From: Druceiella hillmani
Lineage: Eukaryota > Arthropoda > Insecta > Lepidoptera > Hepialidae
NCBI GenBank assembly: GCA_039881145.1
Contig: JAYKKI010000061.1
Span: 12,436,001-12,500,000 of the forward strand
Direction: 5' to 3'
DNA: 64,000 bases
Under the pieces are notes generated by a model. It saw only the letters and a program-made list of their open reading frames with translations. It was not told where the DNA came from and did no database searches. The number at the start of each line of letters is the position of its first letter. Positions within the stretch are counted from its first letter, which is position 1. Of this stretch, positions 35,641 through 46,339 are shown one piece after another. The translations under genes were made by a program, and so were the position numbers.

Positions 35641-37644
35641 AGATATCACTAAAAAATCGATGGCTAATTCAGGTTGCGCCCGCTCAAACTTATTTCTATG
35701 CTTTCAAATATAAAAATAATTTTGGTTCATAAGAATTTATATTTATTTTTTAATGAATTAATTTATGTGCTACATTAACAAATAACTTTTCTTACAAAGT
35801 ATAATTTTTATTTTAATTAAAATAAGAAAAAATGAAACAATGTTCAGTTTTTGAAATATACACTCATCCCAGGGTTTTAAGTGTACAAAATACTGTTCAC
35901 AAATCGCCATGTTTGCTTTTGTAATAATGGCTATTGTAAAACACAACGCAAGGTCAACGCCAAAGAGCTACGTGTCGAGAATCTTTAGTTATTTTATAGG
36001 AAATAACGAACTGCTTTCGGTTTCCGCTTCATGTTGATTTTCTCTGCGTCACTGATAAAACAGATAAGATAACGATGATATACATCTAGTGATTCATTGT
36101 GATTAAAATTCCCTATTTAATGAGTAATTAGTTATTTCCCCAGTTAAAACTGATCGAATAAGTGACAAGAAACACTATTCATTTATCGATAACACAGACA
36201 AATAGAAAAATAAAAGCCTGTGTCACAGTTACAATGCGTAAATGGAAGTATTTGACAATCGTATTTTATAAAATAAACGAGATTGAAATCAAGAAGCGCC
36301 ATTAAAATATTATCGACTAGCATTTTTGCCTGTTTTTCGCGAGAAAAAGTTGTCACCATGACACAGGCTATATAAGAAAGGCACTCAGTTATGTGTCTTA
36401 AAGTCGAATAAATAGTGATGATACTTTATTTGCTAATATTTAAATATAGCTGTACTATAAAATTAAAACGTTCTTTAAAATAAAATATATACAATCTTCT
36501 AGCAGCGAACTAAAAAGAACAGAACTAAGCTTTAATACGCGGAGATTATTATGGTTACTTTGAAAAGAAATTGATGTCACCGTTAATTAAGAAGTAATCT
36601 GCTAACTAACTTCTCAAACCCCATGAAGAGTAATAATTGTATTGTAAATAGTGATCGAGTCTCTGGAGTATAAAAATACAACATGTCAGTAAAATTCATC
36701 CAGCTGTTTTTTTTTAATATGGGTGTACACAGTGAACACAGGCACGACTGTGTTCACATTTTATTGCATTTAAAGATTGAATATTGAATATATCTGGCGT
36801 TAATTTTGTAGAAATCCATTATTCACAATTAAATGAAACTACGTGATGTAGTATTATTTCTACTTTCTTTAAGTTCTTTACCACGACCTAGGCTTCGTTG
36901 TATTGACTTTGTCTTCGTGTGTTGTAGGATTGTTGTATGACTTCATCGGAGTTTTGTCCAGAGTGTCCTTCCATTGTTATAAATATCCATATAAATGCAA
37001 AACAGCATACTAAACAGTCGTGGGTAAAATTATAGAAAAAAAAAGATTTAAAGTAATGGTCAAAAAGAGTGAGACAGCAGGCCAAAGACAAAAATTTTAT
37101 TATATAATTTTAAAAGGATTAAAAAAAGAATTTCTTTTTATTATAATTGAAACGAAATTTATAATAAATAGCTATAAAAAAACTATTTAAAAAATTGTTT
37201 TATTACTGACAAATGCACTCTGTTGGTCAAATTTCAAACGTATTTTCATGTACTTTTCCGCTTAATTTATTCTTCTTTACAAATATCGGTATTCTAGAAT
37301 ATTGTATTTATGTTTTCATATCGAAAATATCGATAGTCAAAGCATATTTATTTGCAAAAAAAGAAGAAAAGCCATTCATTTCTTCACTAATCATGATTCT
37401 TTGACTAATCTTGGAGGTTTCTGATTGTCAAATATTTACATTTTATTATCGGATGACGTAGGAAATTCGTTATGTAATCAGGCAATCGAGGGTCATTATC
37501 AATTAGCAAGTTAAATAGCGATGGTAATAGTGTTATAATCAATATCTTCAATAGTGCCAAATTACCCGATCAATATATTAATTATTTTTAACAAATAATA
37601 GTATATAATGTATCATATCATATAAATGATCCAATTAAATTATA
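35641..37644. other. Spacer between the two duplicated segments
   Basis: No open gene. Holds the TATA/initiator-like motif at 36369 and a small hairpin GTGAACACAG/CTGTGTTCAC at 36732-36757. AAGAAATTGATGTCACCGTTAATTAAGAAGTAATCTGC at about 36564-36601 is similar to the 171-bp array unit (AAGAAACAGAGGTCACCTTC.. at 33189), linking the two areas. Confidence 0.4.
36369..36390 (+). promoter_or_regulatory. TATA-box / initiator-like motif
   Basis: TATATAAG at 36369 is followed by TCAGTT at 36385, an arthropod initiator-type motif, but the 18-base spacing is shorter than the usual ~30. GATA-type sites (AGATAAGATAAC at about 36064) lie upstream. If real it would drive transcription toward the exon-like segment at 37.85 kb. 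Confidence 0.25.
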
Positions 37645-38105
37645 TCAGTCATATAAATTGTTTTTCATGATGCCAGGAAACTTATTCAGTCATTTAGATT
37701 TCTGAAAAGTTTTTGAAAAAAAAGATAGGAAAAGCGTTTTTTGGGAATGAACAAAGTATTCATATGGGAACGGAAATTTTATTTATGGAATTGATATAAA
37801 CTGTCAGCGTTTATGTGTTACTGTTATTTCTCTGCAATACTTCCTCTCAATTCCTTAATGGGCACAATCAAGAAATGTGGTACCATATTGAACGAGATTT
37901 GACTACTTGCGAAAATTCGAAAAGAATAGAAATTATTTTATAGGTTTTCCTTATGATGAGACGTTATATGTTTATTTTCTTCTAGTTTTTTACACATGAA
38001 AATAGACTTCATTAATCGTCTTAATTTGTCCAATTTATCTCTAATCGAATTCTATCTTATGATCTTAGTATGAGAACTGAAACGAACTGTCCACATTCCA
38101 AAGAT
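37645..38105 (+). repeat. Copy B of the duplicated segment (partner at 35215-35640)
   Basis: Same block order as copy A, about 2.45 kb downstream. The acceptor has decayed: TTCCTTAATGGGCAC replaces TTCCTTAACAGGACAGGCAC. The exon-like part reads GTIKKCGTILNEI and then a stop. Here the first cysteine (KC) is present while copy A has Phe, and the second is in another frame. Consistent with two decaying paralogues. Confidence 0.6.
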
Positions 38106-38425
38106 GAACAAGCTTCCTTTAATATTTGATTCGTGTCTGTGTAATATTTTCTGGTTAGCTCACATTTCAAATTGTATTGTACAAGGGTAGCAATAAAACT
38201 TCATAGAACTGGCCAGTTATAATAATGGTAATAAAAAAATAGTGTATCGAACTTTTTTTGATTAATCTATTGCACTGAACTTAAATAGTAGGTTTTTAGA
38301 AATTGATGGCAATTCGTGTGATCAAAATTATTTTAAGACGAGAAAATTTTCGTTGCATAATTTTTATTACGTTCGTTGTGATCTCAATCGGCAACAAAGT
38401 GTTTATCGAATTGGTTTGGCATTTT

Positions 38426-38578
38426 ATGATGAAGCTATCTGGCGTCACTGTTTACAATTAGTTTAAAGAATTCAAGTACGATCGTGCAAATCTCAATAAT
38501 GATCTGTCTGAGTACATTCTTCGATTACGACAATCGATTAGACAACAGCAGATTCGGGCAAATTTAAATATTGTTTGA
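38426..38578 (+). pseudogene. Possible takeout/JHBP-family exon relic
   Basis: A 50-codon frame with one internal TAG (38459-38461) reads MMKLSGVTVYN, stop, FKEFKYDRANLNNDL, SEYILRLRQ. In takeout/juvenile-hormone-binding-type proteins a 'V.VYGLS.FKV.KFKYD...' segment followed by a hydrophobic strand occurs in mid-protein, and the spacing here fits. These are secreted lipid-binding proteins of the insect haemolymph and sensory tissue. The match is short and made by eye, so chance is a real alternative. It lies between copy B of the duplicated segment and two other possible relics of the same family near 39.8-40.1 kb. Confidence 0.3.
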
Positions 38579-39515
38579 ATCAAAGACAGAAAACTGTGCA
38601 TGACCATTTAGGCATCGGGAAAATTTTTGCTTGAATCTTAATGATTTTACTGTAGCTCAGAAAGGCTAGGAAACTTTAATGGAGGTCACTCTTATGCTGT
38701 TACTGTAGATAATTATGGGTGGCGAAAGCTAGATATACTGTTACGAATCCGAAACAAAGATGCGATTTGCGCAGTGTTTCCTTCTGAAGAGTTGTCTAAA
38801 AAGGTGAAGAAAGGATGAACTATTGAATCGTTCTGTGGACTAAAGGTTTTTAGGCAGCAATTGGTCTGAAAATAGAAAGAACAGTTAATGTAGATCGGCA
38901 AGCTATCAATTATTTGCCTGTTGTTTGACTGCTACTTTGAGTGGTTCCACTATAAGACAATCTTGGAAACTGTAAATAAATTACAAACTTTTTAGTTAAT
39001 TTCATTTTTGATATTCTAAAATTGTTCGGTAACGACTCTTGTATTACCGGTTTAACGTAAGAAATGCCCCGGAGTAATTTGTAAAAAAATATAAATTTAA
39101 AAATTGCACTGTGGCATTATCTATAATGACATCTATATATATGTACTGAGTTACCGTTTGTAAATCTATAGTACGCAGTTCATATTGAGTTATGCATTAA
39201 AACTTACTTTTAAATTGTAAGAAGCAGAAATAATTTTGGGATGGTGATGTTATATTAATCTATAATTTTGTTTCAGTAATAAGGAGAAATCAGTACGATT
39301 TTATTTACACAGATTAATATTATTTTACAAAATCCGAACTAATTATGTAATTATGTAATCAGATTAGATTAATAACTAGAGTATAACTGTGACTATGTGG
39401 TTGACGTATTAAAACATTAAAACTAGAAAACAGAAAGTAAATTAATATTTAATCTATTGCAACGTTTGAAGTATCGCTGCTGATATCTCGCTAGGAACCG
39501 TATAAAATTAAGCAA
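38579..39515. other. Stretch without a recognised gene
   Basis: A plus-strand open stretch around 38700-38870 (YGWRKLDILLRIRNKDAICA) has no recognised family. Remainder AT-rich. Confidence 0.3.
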
Positions 39516-39662
39516 ATGGAAATAATTAAAGTCTTGCTACTGTTCAACATCTATTTTGGCATTGCTTCTGTGTATTGTAGATCGCATGAACTGAAGTTGG
39601 AAGATAATAGGATAATCGCAACTGTTCAACGTGATGTTCCGTTACCGAAGCTTCCTCCATAA
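39516..39662 (+). CDS. Small secreted peptide candidate, 48 residues
   Basis: ATG at 39516 in the context AGCAAATGG opens MEIIKVLLLFNIYFGIASVY, a credible signal peptide with likely cleavage after Ala17 or Cys21. It continues RSHELKLEDNRIIATVQRD and VPLPKLPP to TAA at 39660-39662. AATAAA follows at about 39783. The mature part is hydrophilic with one Cys at most. No known peptide family recognised. A second reading: PLPKLPP resembles the start of takeout/JHBP proteins (LP.LPPY...C), and one base inserted after the PP would allow YKNCD to follow, so this may be the truncated 5' end of a broken takeout-like gene. A TATAAAA at 39501 is too near the ATG to be its promoter. Real expression is unproven. 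Confidence 0.4.
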   Translation: MEIIKVLLLFNIYFGIASVYCRSHELKLEDNRIIATVQRDVPLPKLPP

Positions 39663-39819
39663 AAACTGTGATTAAAAGTCAAATTTAGTTTATGTTACTA
39701 AAAAGTGCAAGATGTTGATTGTCGTTGGTTGAGCCAAAATCAAATTTCACCTCTCTAAAGTTTGACTAGTTTACGTTAATTCTAATAAAAGTATTTGAAA
39801 ATACTAACAGCGATGTATT

Positions 39820-40095
39820 GAAATGGAAGGGAATACTTAGAATTATGAAAACAGGCACATCATACATCACAATCGATAGCTATTTCATACTTTAAAGTAG
39901 ATTTTGATCCATTAACTCTACATTTTACAAAACGCCTTTTCATCCAATAATATGTAAATGTGAACAATCATTTAGAGAGATTTTATTTCAACAAATCATT
40001 TAGAATAAGTAACGTTCAAGGAAAAGTAGTGGGAAAAGGAACGGTGGATGAAAAATGCAGTTTGCACTGACTACGTATCAACGGCCGTTTAAATC
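39820..40095 (+). pseudogene. Possible takeout/JHBP-like relics (two pieces)
   Basis: The first piece (39820-39930) reads KGILRIMKTGTSYITIDSYF, a frameshift, then FKVDFDPLTLHFT. That is the order of 'KG....GKTYL.ID.Y.V.FDP..LHF.NLF' in takeout-type proteins. The second piece (about 40010-40095, after a CATTTAG acceptor-like site) reads NVQGKVVGKGTVDEKCSLH, stop, LRINGRLNRDGYLEI, stop. That resembles the '.V.GK...GKG......L......GRL...GYL.I' strand which should precede the first piece, not follow it. The reversed order suggests two broken paralogues in tandem. Matching is by eye and weak. Confidence 0.3.
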
Positions 40096-40742
40096 GTGAC
40101 GGATACTTAGAAATATAGTCACACCTTTGACAATGACAACAAATTGAATATGCAAGTTTTGCGATCATTAAATTTGCCGAAAAACTGTGCAGTACCGACG
40201 ACGACAGAGGGCAGTTAAGCGTTCAACTATAGCATTCCGAGTAAGGCAGTCAGTGTTCAAAAATAAACGCAATGGTCAGAGTTTGGAAATGAACGATAGT
40301 GACGCGAGCGTTCTTACTAAAACTCGTTGCCTGTGCGTAGTTTATTTAATATAATATAAATTCCAGGTTAAAGATGGAGAAATTGTTGTAGCGGTTCCTT
40401 CTCGAATAAGCTAAGTAAGATATTGAACACGACACAAGAAATAATAAATGTTTAATATTCATAAATCTTTAGAATATTTCGTGGTACCTCTGGTTTGATG
40501 TGATATAATATTAAAACATAATTAGTATGACAATCTTAACTAATATTGAAATGAGAGATTGAGTTTGTTTATTTCTTTCACTTTCGAGACTTGGTTACAT
40601 AACCCATGTGCGAGAAATTTTGGCTACATAGGGATAACCATGGGATGCTTTTATCCCAAAATAGAATTAAATTTTTTTCCGAAGTTTTGTGGGGTGAGAT
40701 TTGTACTATTTACACTTCTGAGTGCTCAAGTATACAGTGAGC
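40096..40742. other. Stretch without a recognised gene
   Basis: No gene recognised. The plus frame 40559-40765 has no known family. Confidence 0.3.
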
Positions 40743-41045
40743 GATCAGGTTTACAAGAGAAATAGTTGGCCCACTTTTTCTCGGACGTCACTTCAACGGC
40801 CTTTATGAAGGCTGTCACCACTTTTTCGGCGTCCGAGAATCCTATTCCTCGCAATTTGTTTTTTGTATTTGACAAAAGATGGAAATCGCATGGTGCGAGG
40901 TTGCAGCTCCACGACGAATGGTCAATAGTTTTTACGCCCGACGTAATAAAATATTAGGTCATTCGTCAGGCTGGGTGTGCACAGGCTTTGTCGTGATGAC
41001 GGAGGATTCTTCTGCGAGGTCGAACATTTTCAAAAGCACTGGCTA
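40743..41045 (-). pseudogene. Mariner-type transposase C-terminal relic
   Basis: The minus strand reads FENVRPRRRILRHHDKACAH (for 'LHHDNA..HTA', holding the second catalytic Asp), then TIDHSSWSCNLAPCDFHLL (for 'HPPYSPDLAPCDFHLF', holding the third Asp). It continues KNKLRGIGFSDAEKVVTAF and IKAVEVTSEKKWANYF. This is the DD34D transposase pattern of the mariner superfamily; the 'KNKLRG.RF...EEAV.AF....EV....W..CF' block is typical of a mariner lineage common in moths. Stops interrupt between the two Asp blocks and the end has decayed. The two plus-strand open frames on top of it (40766-40957, 40879-41157) are antisense shadows. The inverted termini were not found. Confidence 0.8.
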
Positions 41046-41523
41046 TAACACAAATAATGTAAAGGTAGCTTTTTTCTATATTGCTTCAAGTATTATGGAT
41101 CTCTATTATTTCCTGTTAAATAAACTAACTAAATACAATTTATGCCTCAAGATGTAACTAACAGTTAATGATCAGTAAAGATCAGAACATCTGTTACCGG
41201 CCATTTCTTTCTTTTTCTGTGTAACTGAGATTTAAATATTTCAAGGCTATTTGAGACCTAATCTATGATTTAACACATGTATGTATTTGATTTGAGCTGT
41301 GTTCATGAAAATTGTTAGGAAACTCTTTTTAGGTGTTACCATTTTTAAACGAAGATGCGGATTTGATCTATTGCCAAATATCTTCTAGAAATACGCTTTA
41401 CGTTTTATCAACAACTGTTCAATAAATTAAATAATAAGAGTAATATCATATAAGATTGATAGGAAAAAATGCTGGTGTGTGCTTATGAACTACACGATAG
41501 AAGTAAAAACTTTTAACTTTATT

Positions 41524-41569
<46 letters not shown>

Positions 41570-41880
41570 CAAAATGGATACGTCGCCACCTACTAACTAT
41601 ATCACAGTTTAAATTAACGTAGTTTGGGCAAGGTCAGACACCAGACTCGTTGATTAAATTTACAAATTTTCCTTATTTTTATCTGTCTAAAATTGTATTT
41701 TTTCAAAGCAGACTGTCAAGGTTTATTTTATAATAATCTTCAGGCGTTTTTACTTTTGTTTTAAGGCGGAAATGTCTAAATAATTGTTCATCTTGGAGAT
41801 AATAATCTAAGGTCAAGGTGTATGTAAATACTGGCATATTTAATGTGTAGTAAGGGTGTCAATTTTTGACATAATTTCTG
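41046..41880. other. AT-rich stretch with a TA microsatellite
   Basis: (TA)n of about 40 bp lies at 41529-41568. No gene recognised. Confidence 0.5.
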
Positions 41881-42125
41881 TAAGCGAACGAACATCACAT
41901 CTGTAACGAACGAACGAACATCACATTCGAACAACACATTCGAACAAACATCACATTCGAACGAACATCACATTCGAACGAACATCACATTCGATCATCA
42001 CATTCGAACGAATATCACATTCGAACGAACATCACATTCGAACGAACATCACATTCGAACGAACGAACATCAACGAATATCACAGCGAACGAACATCACA
42101 TTCTGTAAGCGAACGAACGTCACAT
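41881..42125. repeat. 17-bp minisatellite CGAACGAACATCACATT
   Basis: About 13 copies of CGAACGAACATCACATT with some partial units (CGAACAACACATT, CGATCATCACATT) and extra CGAA insertions. Outer copies at both ends carry CTGTAAGCGAACGAAC, suggesting the ancestral flank CTGTAAG was itself duplicated. Confidence 0.95.
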
Positions 42126-43039
42126 TTTCACGTCAGTCGAGTCGAGACGAAAAGCTTCCCTTTAATGAATTTAATTAATTTTTGTTGGAAAGTGTACCAG
42201 CAAAATTATAGTGGTAAGGCAAATGAACTTCAAAAAAATTTCTATTGTGTCCAGTTTTATATAAGTTTTATGATTTATGTTACTAGTAAATAATTCACAG
42301 TCATTTGCAATTTATGAAATATTAAGGACGTATCTTACAACAATAATTTTAAATTAAAATATATATCTACAATTTAATATTCCATTCACTTCATCCGTTA
42401 TACAATCATATGCCCACTGTAAACTTTGGTGTATTTTATTCAACTTACTGAATGTTTTTGTTAATGATATCAATTGGATTGCTAAAATAACAATGTTCAA
42501 TTTCGTGATATAACATTTTGTTTATAATTACAATATTTACATAATAGTGAATTAAATCTTCAATAGAAATTTAACTCATGGCGAACATTTTGGCATTTAA
42601 AGTCTAATTTATATAAGCAAAATATTAATTGAAAATGTAAAAATTATCCCCCATTGTACCGTACTATCAATGTGTTTATTTTTTTTTATAACTGTGAAAT
42701 TTCAACATTTCTTTTTTAATTAAATTATCACTAAATTATTTCTCTTATATCAATAACATTGATATTTCGACATTGTTTAAGTTACTTTCTAGCATAAAAT
42801 TACCTTAACCGTTGTAGTTATATTTCATTTTTATTTTAAAATTCCCAAACAATTACTTAGATACAAATAAATAAATGCTTTGAAATGTAATACTAATAAT
42901 ATGTTACGGAAAAGAAAGGATACAGTTTCACAACTGGCTGCTTAGCGATTGGTGAAAAATGATACAAAGAATTTGTAAATATCCTTCGTTAAATTAACAG
43001 TTCCTTCGTTAATTTTATACTAATGAGGTATGTACAAAA

Positions 43040-43092
<53 letters not shown>

Positions 43093-44064
43093 TATAAAAC
43101 ACACTACACTCAATAAGATTTCAAATTCAATGTAATATATTAAATTTCCGAAATAGTAAGAACTGTTCAGAGGATTCAGTAGCGAAAAAATCATATTTCA
43201 TTAAACATATTGATAGTATCGACATTGTAAATAATGGTGCAATTAATTTATTAAAAATTAACTCTGTTAACATTTATATTAGGATTGTTGGTTTAACGGA
43301 TGGTGAAGTTTAACAGACGATAAGTGGATGATTGATATTTACATATATTTATAAATTTAATACAATATGCTTCAATTCTTTGCAAGAGATTTAAACAATA
43401 TACTACAAATATGCTTCAATTTCTTTGCAAGAGGTTTAAACATTCCAAAATTCACCATTTGTCTTCTAAAATATTTAAAAATATTCATCATTTCAATAAT
43501 CAAAATGGAAATTTCCCAGATGAAATCATATTTTTAAACGCATTTATTTTTGCAAAAATACAAATGTGAGCGATTAATTTAAAAATCGATGAAAATATTC
43601 CGCAAGCAAGTTACATCACTAAATGCAATTGAACGTCTGTAGCCATAAAGAATTAAATTTGTATGCAAGCAAGAGTTGTGTCAAGTTTTTTACAAAACAA
43701 ATACAATCATCTGTGAAAAATCGTGATAATTTCAGAAAATTACACATAAATTTCTCATCTTATACTGAGTAAACATTTTTATTTCGGAAAGAGCCTAACC
43801 GCCGTTGTTTACGAGATGTGTTAAGTGTATATTTATTGCGATCATGTATTTAAAAAACAGGAAATTGAAACATCAAAACAGACGATAGTTCTAGTAGCAC
43901 AAATTATTATATTGGCATTCTCTTACTAAACTATATACCCTGCTGCTTAAATGCTGATATTATGAATTACGTTTCCTCCCCCATTCATACGTTTTAGCGT
44001 CGAGTTAGTTTCCCTTATAAAAAGTGTTTGTTACCTTTCCATAGATTCTTTCCCCCGTATTGTC
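42126..44064. other. AT-rich non-coding stretch
   Basis: Contains a (TA)n of about 44 bp at 43046-43089 and a local repeat of ATATGCTTCAATTTCTTTGC at 43366 and 43408. No gene. Confidence 0.4.
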
Positions 44065-44485
44065 CTAGAGAGAGATATTTAGGAGAACTAAGATTACGGA
44101 CATAGCTCGCAGTATTGGCAGGCAGAAGTGATAACAGTCAAACCATAATTCACTCAGAAGGCTATGGATAGAGCTATGCCCGTAGTTTCTCTATCAAGTA
44201 TGATTTTCAATGAGAAGATATGTAGGAGAACTAAGGAGATCAACATAGCTCGTAGGACTGGTAGACATAAGTGGTAAAGATCACGCCAGATAGCGCGAAG
44301 ACTGTTAGAAAAGAAAATTCTCGAATCTCGACCATGTACCGGGAGAGGACGCATGGGACGGCTCGAGCTAGGCGGACAGATGAACCATTAAATATTGCTA
44401 GAAGTTATTGCATGTAAGCAACTCGTTGTGAGAAATTTACGAAGAAGATTTGTATTCAGCAATGGACGTCTAATGGCTGATGATA
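44065..44485 (+). pseudogene. LINE 3' end (QQWTSNG-TGA tail family) with a partial internal duplication
   Basis: Plus-strand pieces: TQKAMDRAMPVVSLSSMIFN (44149 on; for 'QRAMERAMLGVSLRD.IRN'), EKICRRTKEINIARRTGRHK (for 'EEIRRRTKVTDIA.R...LKW'), then a stop and QIARRLLEKKILESRPCTGR. After a frameshift, IQQWTSNG precedes TGATGATAATGATGCTGATG (about 44473-44500). This is the C-terminus and 3' tail of a lepidopteran non-LTR retrotransposon. Just upstream, 44065-44130 holds a second, diverged version of the RRTK segment (REIFRRTKITDIARSIGRQK), so part of the element is duplicated or two fragments abut. A minus-strand open frame here (44354-44154) is a shadow. Confidence 0.8.
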
Positions 44486-44859
44486 ATGATGCTGATGAGA
44501 CTGTCTCTATTATTTTCTTTAGATTTTAAAGAATATACCGTCTATTTTGTCAGGATACAGGCTGTCAATGAAAACTGGAAGTCGGAAAAAAGTGTAAAAA
44601 ATTAGATATTTATTTTGATTTAGCTTAAAACATTATTTGGCGAAATTTAATTCTTGTTAGTAACACTGTCAATAAATGTAAATATATAGATTGTAATTTC
44701 TTTGTTTGGCTGACTGTTTGTTAAATAATATTTCCACTGAAGTATTGAAAAAGGCTTAGATTAAAATTTACGCTACCTGTTATTGTCGAATATTTTCTAA
44801 GGAACTTAGAATTTAAATATTAGTGCTTACATAGTGAGAAACCAGAGCGCGGGCTTAAG
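44486..44859. other. AT-rich spacer
   Basis: Nothing recognised between the LINE end and the 27-bp array. Confidence 0.3.
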
Positions 44860-45190
44860 AATTTATAACTATAATTATAAAGACTATCAAACCGTATTCA
44901 GTAATAGATTTTATAAAGACTATCAAACCGTATTCTGTTACAGTACATTCAATTGCAGAGACTGTCATAGCACATTGAGTTCTAGAAACTGTCATGGTGC
45001 ATTCAGTTGTAGAGACTGTCGTAGCACATTCAGTCGTAGAGACTGTCACAGAGCGTTCAGCTGTAGAGATTGTCACAGTGCATTCAGTTGTAGAGACTGC
45101 CACAGCACATTCAGTCGCAGAGATTGTCACAGTGACTTATAGAGACTGATGAGTTATAGAGACTGTCATAGCACATCCAGTTGTAAAGAC
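44860..45190. repeat. 27-bp minisatellite, open on both strands, plus a two-copy leader repeat
   Basis: From about 44940 units of ATTCAGTTGTAGAGACTGTC plus ACAGCAC repeat every 27 bp (45001, 45028, 45055...), about 9 copies. Because 27 is a multiple of three and units lack stops, the plus strand encodes a Cys-rich 9-residue repeat (FSCRDCHST, 44834-45142) and the minus strand a Thr-rich one. Before it TATAAAGACTATCAAACCGT occurs twice, 33 bp apart. No signal peptide, splice sites or promoter were found, so translation is doubtful. Confidence 0.92.
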
Positions 45191-45941
45191 TGTGGCCCAT
45201 TCAGCATAAAGTTGATACTGGTCATTTTACTCTTGATTTTATATATATCATTTTTCTTTTATTAGTATTGATTTGCAAATATTAGTTTGAGAGTAAAATT
45301 ACCCGATATTAACCGTAAATCAATGCAAGTGAAGATGTGGAGAAAAATAATAAAAACTTGTCGAATAGATTTATACACATAAAAATATAATTTTTAGGAC
45401 ACGAATAAAGTTTAGAAAAGCAGAGTGATAAGATTTAAGCCAACGAATCGAGTACCATAGTTTTAATTTTTTTTTTATATAAATACGTTTTTGAGTTTAA
45501 CAATAAGAGAAGAAGAAAACGATCGAAGATCGCCGGTAATGCCGTTACTATGTAAAGAAAAAGAAAAAAAATGAAGACATTACATAGATTTGTATTTCAA
45601 TTTTATTTCGTCACATTTCGAAAAGATTTTCCAAATTATAATATTTTTTCAAAAAGCCTTGGGCAAAAATCGTCTCTTTTTCATGTAAACAATTTAAGGC
45701 TGGACAATGGAAAATGTCAAATTCTGGGATTGATATAGAAAATGAAAAAAAAAACATTGATAATCATTTTGACCCAAGGGCAAGGATAAGGTAGTTAGGA
45801 AACAAATATCCCGCCAGTTTGATGTCTCATATTTGAAAAATGCTATGCCCGGAATTGCCTGTAATCTTACATTTTAAATTTAGCCGTTTATTAGTTAGCT
45901 AAAGCCGTTTTATTACTGAATGTGATTATTTTATTTATTGA
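45191..45941. other. AT-rich non-coding stretch
   Basis: No gene or recognised repeat. Confidence 0.3.
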
Positions 45942-46330
45942 CTAGCTTTGATCCGCGGTATCACGCACGTATAATTATTATTACGCTACTATTCTCTCTC
46001 CGCTATTTGCCCTCCCTAACCAAATCTTTCCGCTCCGTTCCTTAAACGACAACTTTCATTGGGTCAGGATTATAATGACGGAATCACTCGGGATGATAAA
46101 CCAATAAATAAACTGGCCTCTTTCTAACTTGTACCGTTTTAACACTATTCTCTGATTTCTAGTACAATTCTATTTCATAATCTAATACGCGGCAAAGTAT
46201 ACGCTTTCTAAAACAAAAATAATTTTTAGAATCGGACATGAGTTCCTTTCGAATGAAAACGCAACCGACTCACAATTTTACCTGATTGTTTAGAGTAGTT
46301 TGAAGCTAATTCACAATAATTTTGGACAGA
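45942..46330 (+). mobile_element. Dispersed lepidopteran-type repeat starting GACTAGCTTTGATCCGCGG
   Basis: GACTAGCTTTGATCCGCGG then TATCACGCACGT matches the very common left end 'GACTAGCTTTTGCCCGCGGCTTCGC' of a non-autonomous repeat in moth and butterfly genomes. The usual internal CCGCTCCGT.. block is seen near 46031. The right end is not clear; the mariner relic follows directly. Confidence 0.6.
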
Positions 46331-46339
46331 TTTGTGAAT

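Noticed and set aside
36732..36757. GTGAACACAG hairpin as a transcription terminator or hormone-response element
   Set aside because: A 10-bp stem is expected occasionally by chance; eukaryotic genes do not use such terminators and no gene is adjacent.
39501..39507. TATAAAA as promoter for the small peptide frame
   Set aside because: Only 9-15 bases before the ATG; transcription would start inside the coding sequence.
40766..41157. Two plus-strand open frames
   Set aside because: They lie antisense to a clear mariner transposase relic.
41881..42125. CRISPR-like regular array
   Set aside because: Units are directly adjacent without unique spacers; it is an ordinary minisatellite in a eukaryotic genome.
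44154..44354. Minus-strand open frame
   Set aside because: Antisense shadow of the LINE C-terminal relic.
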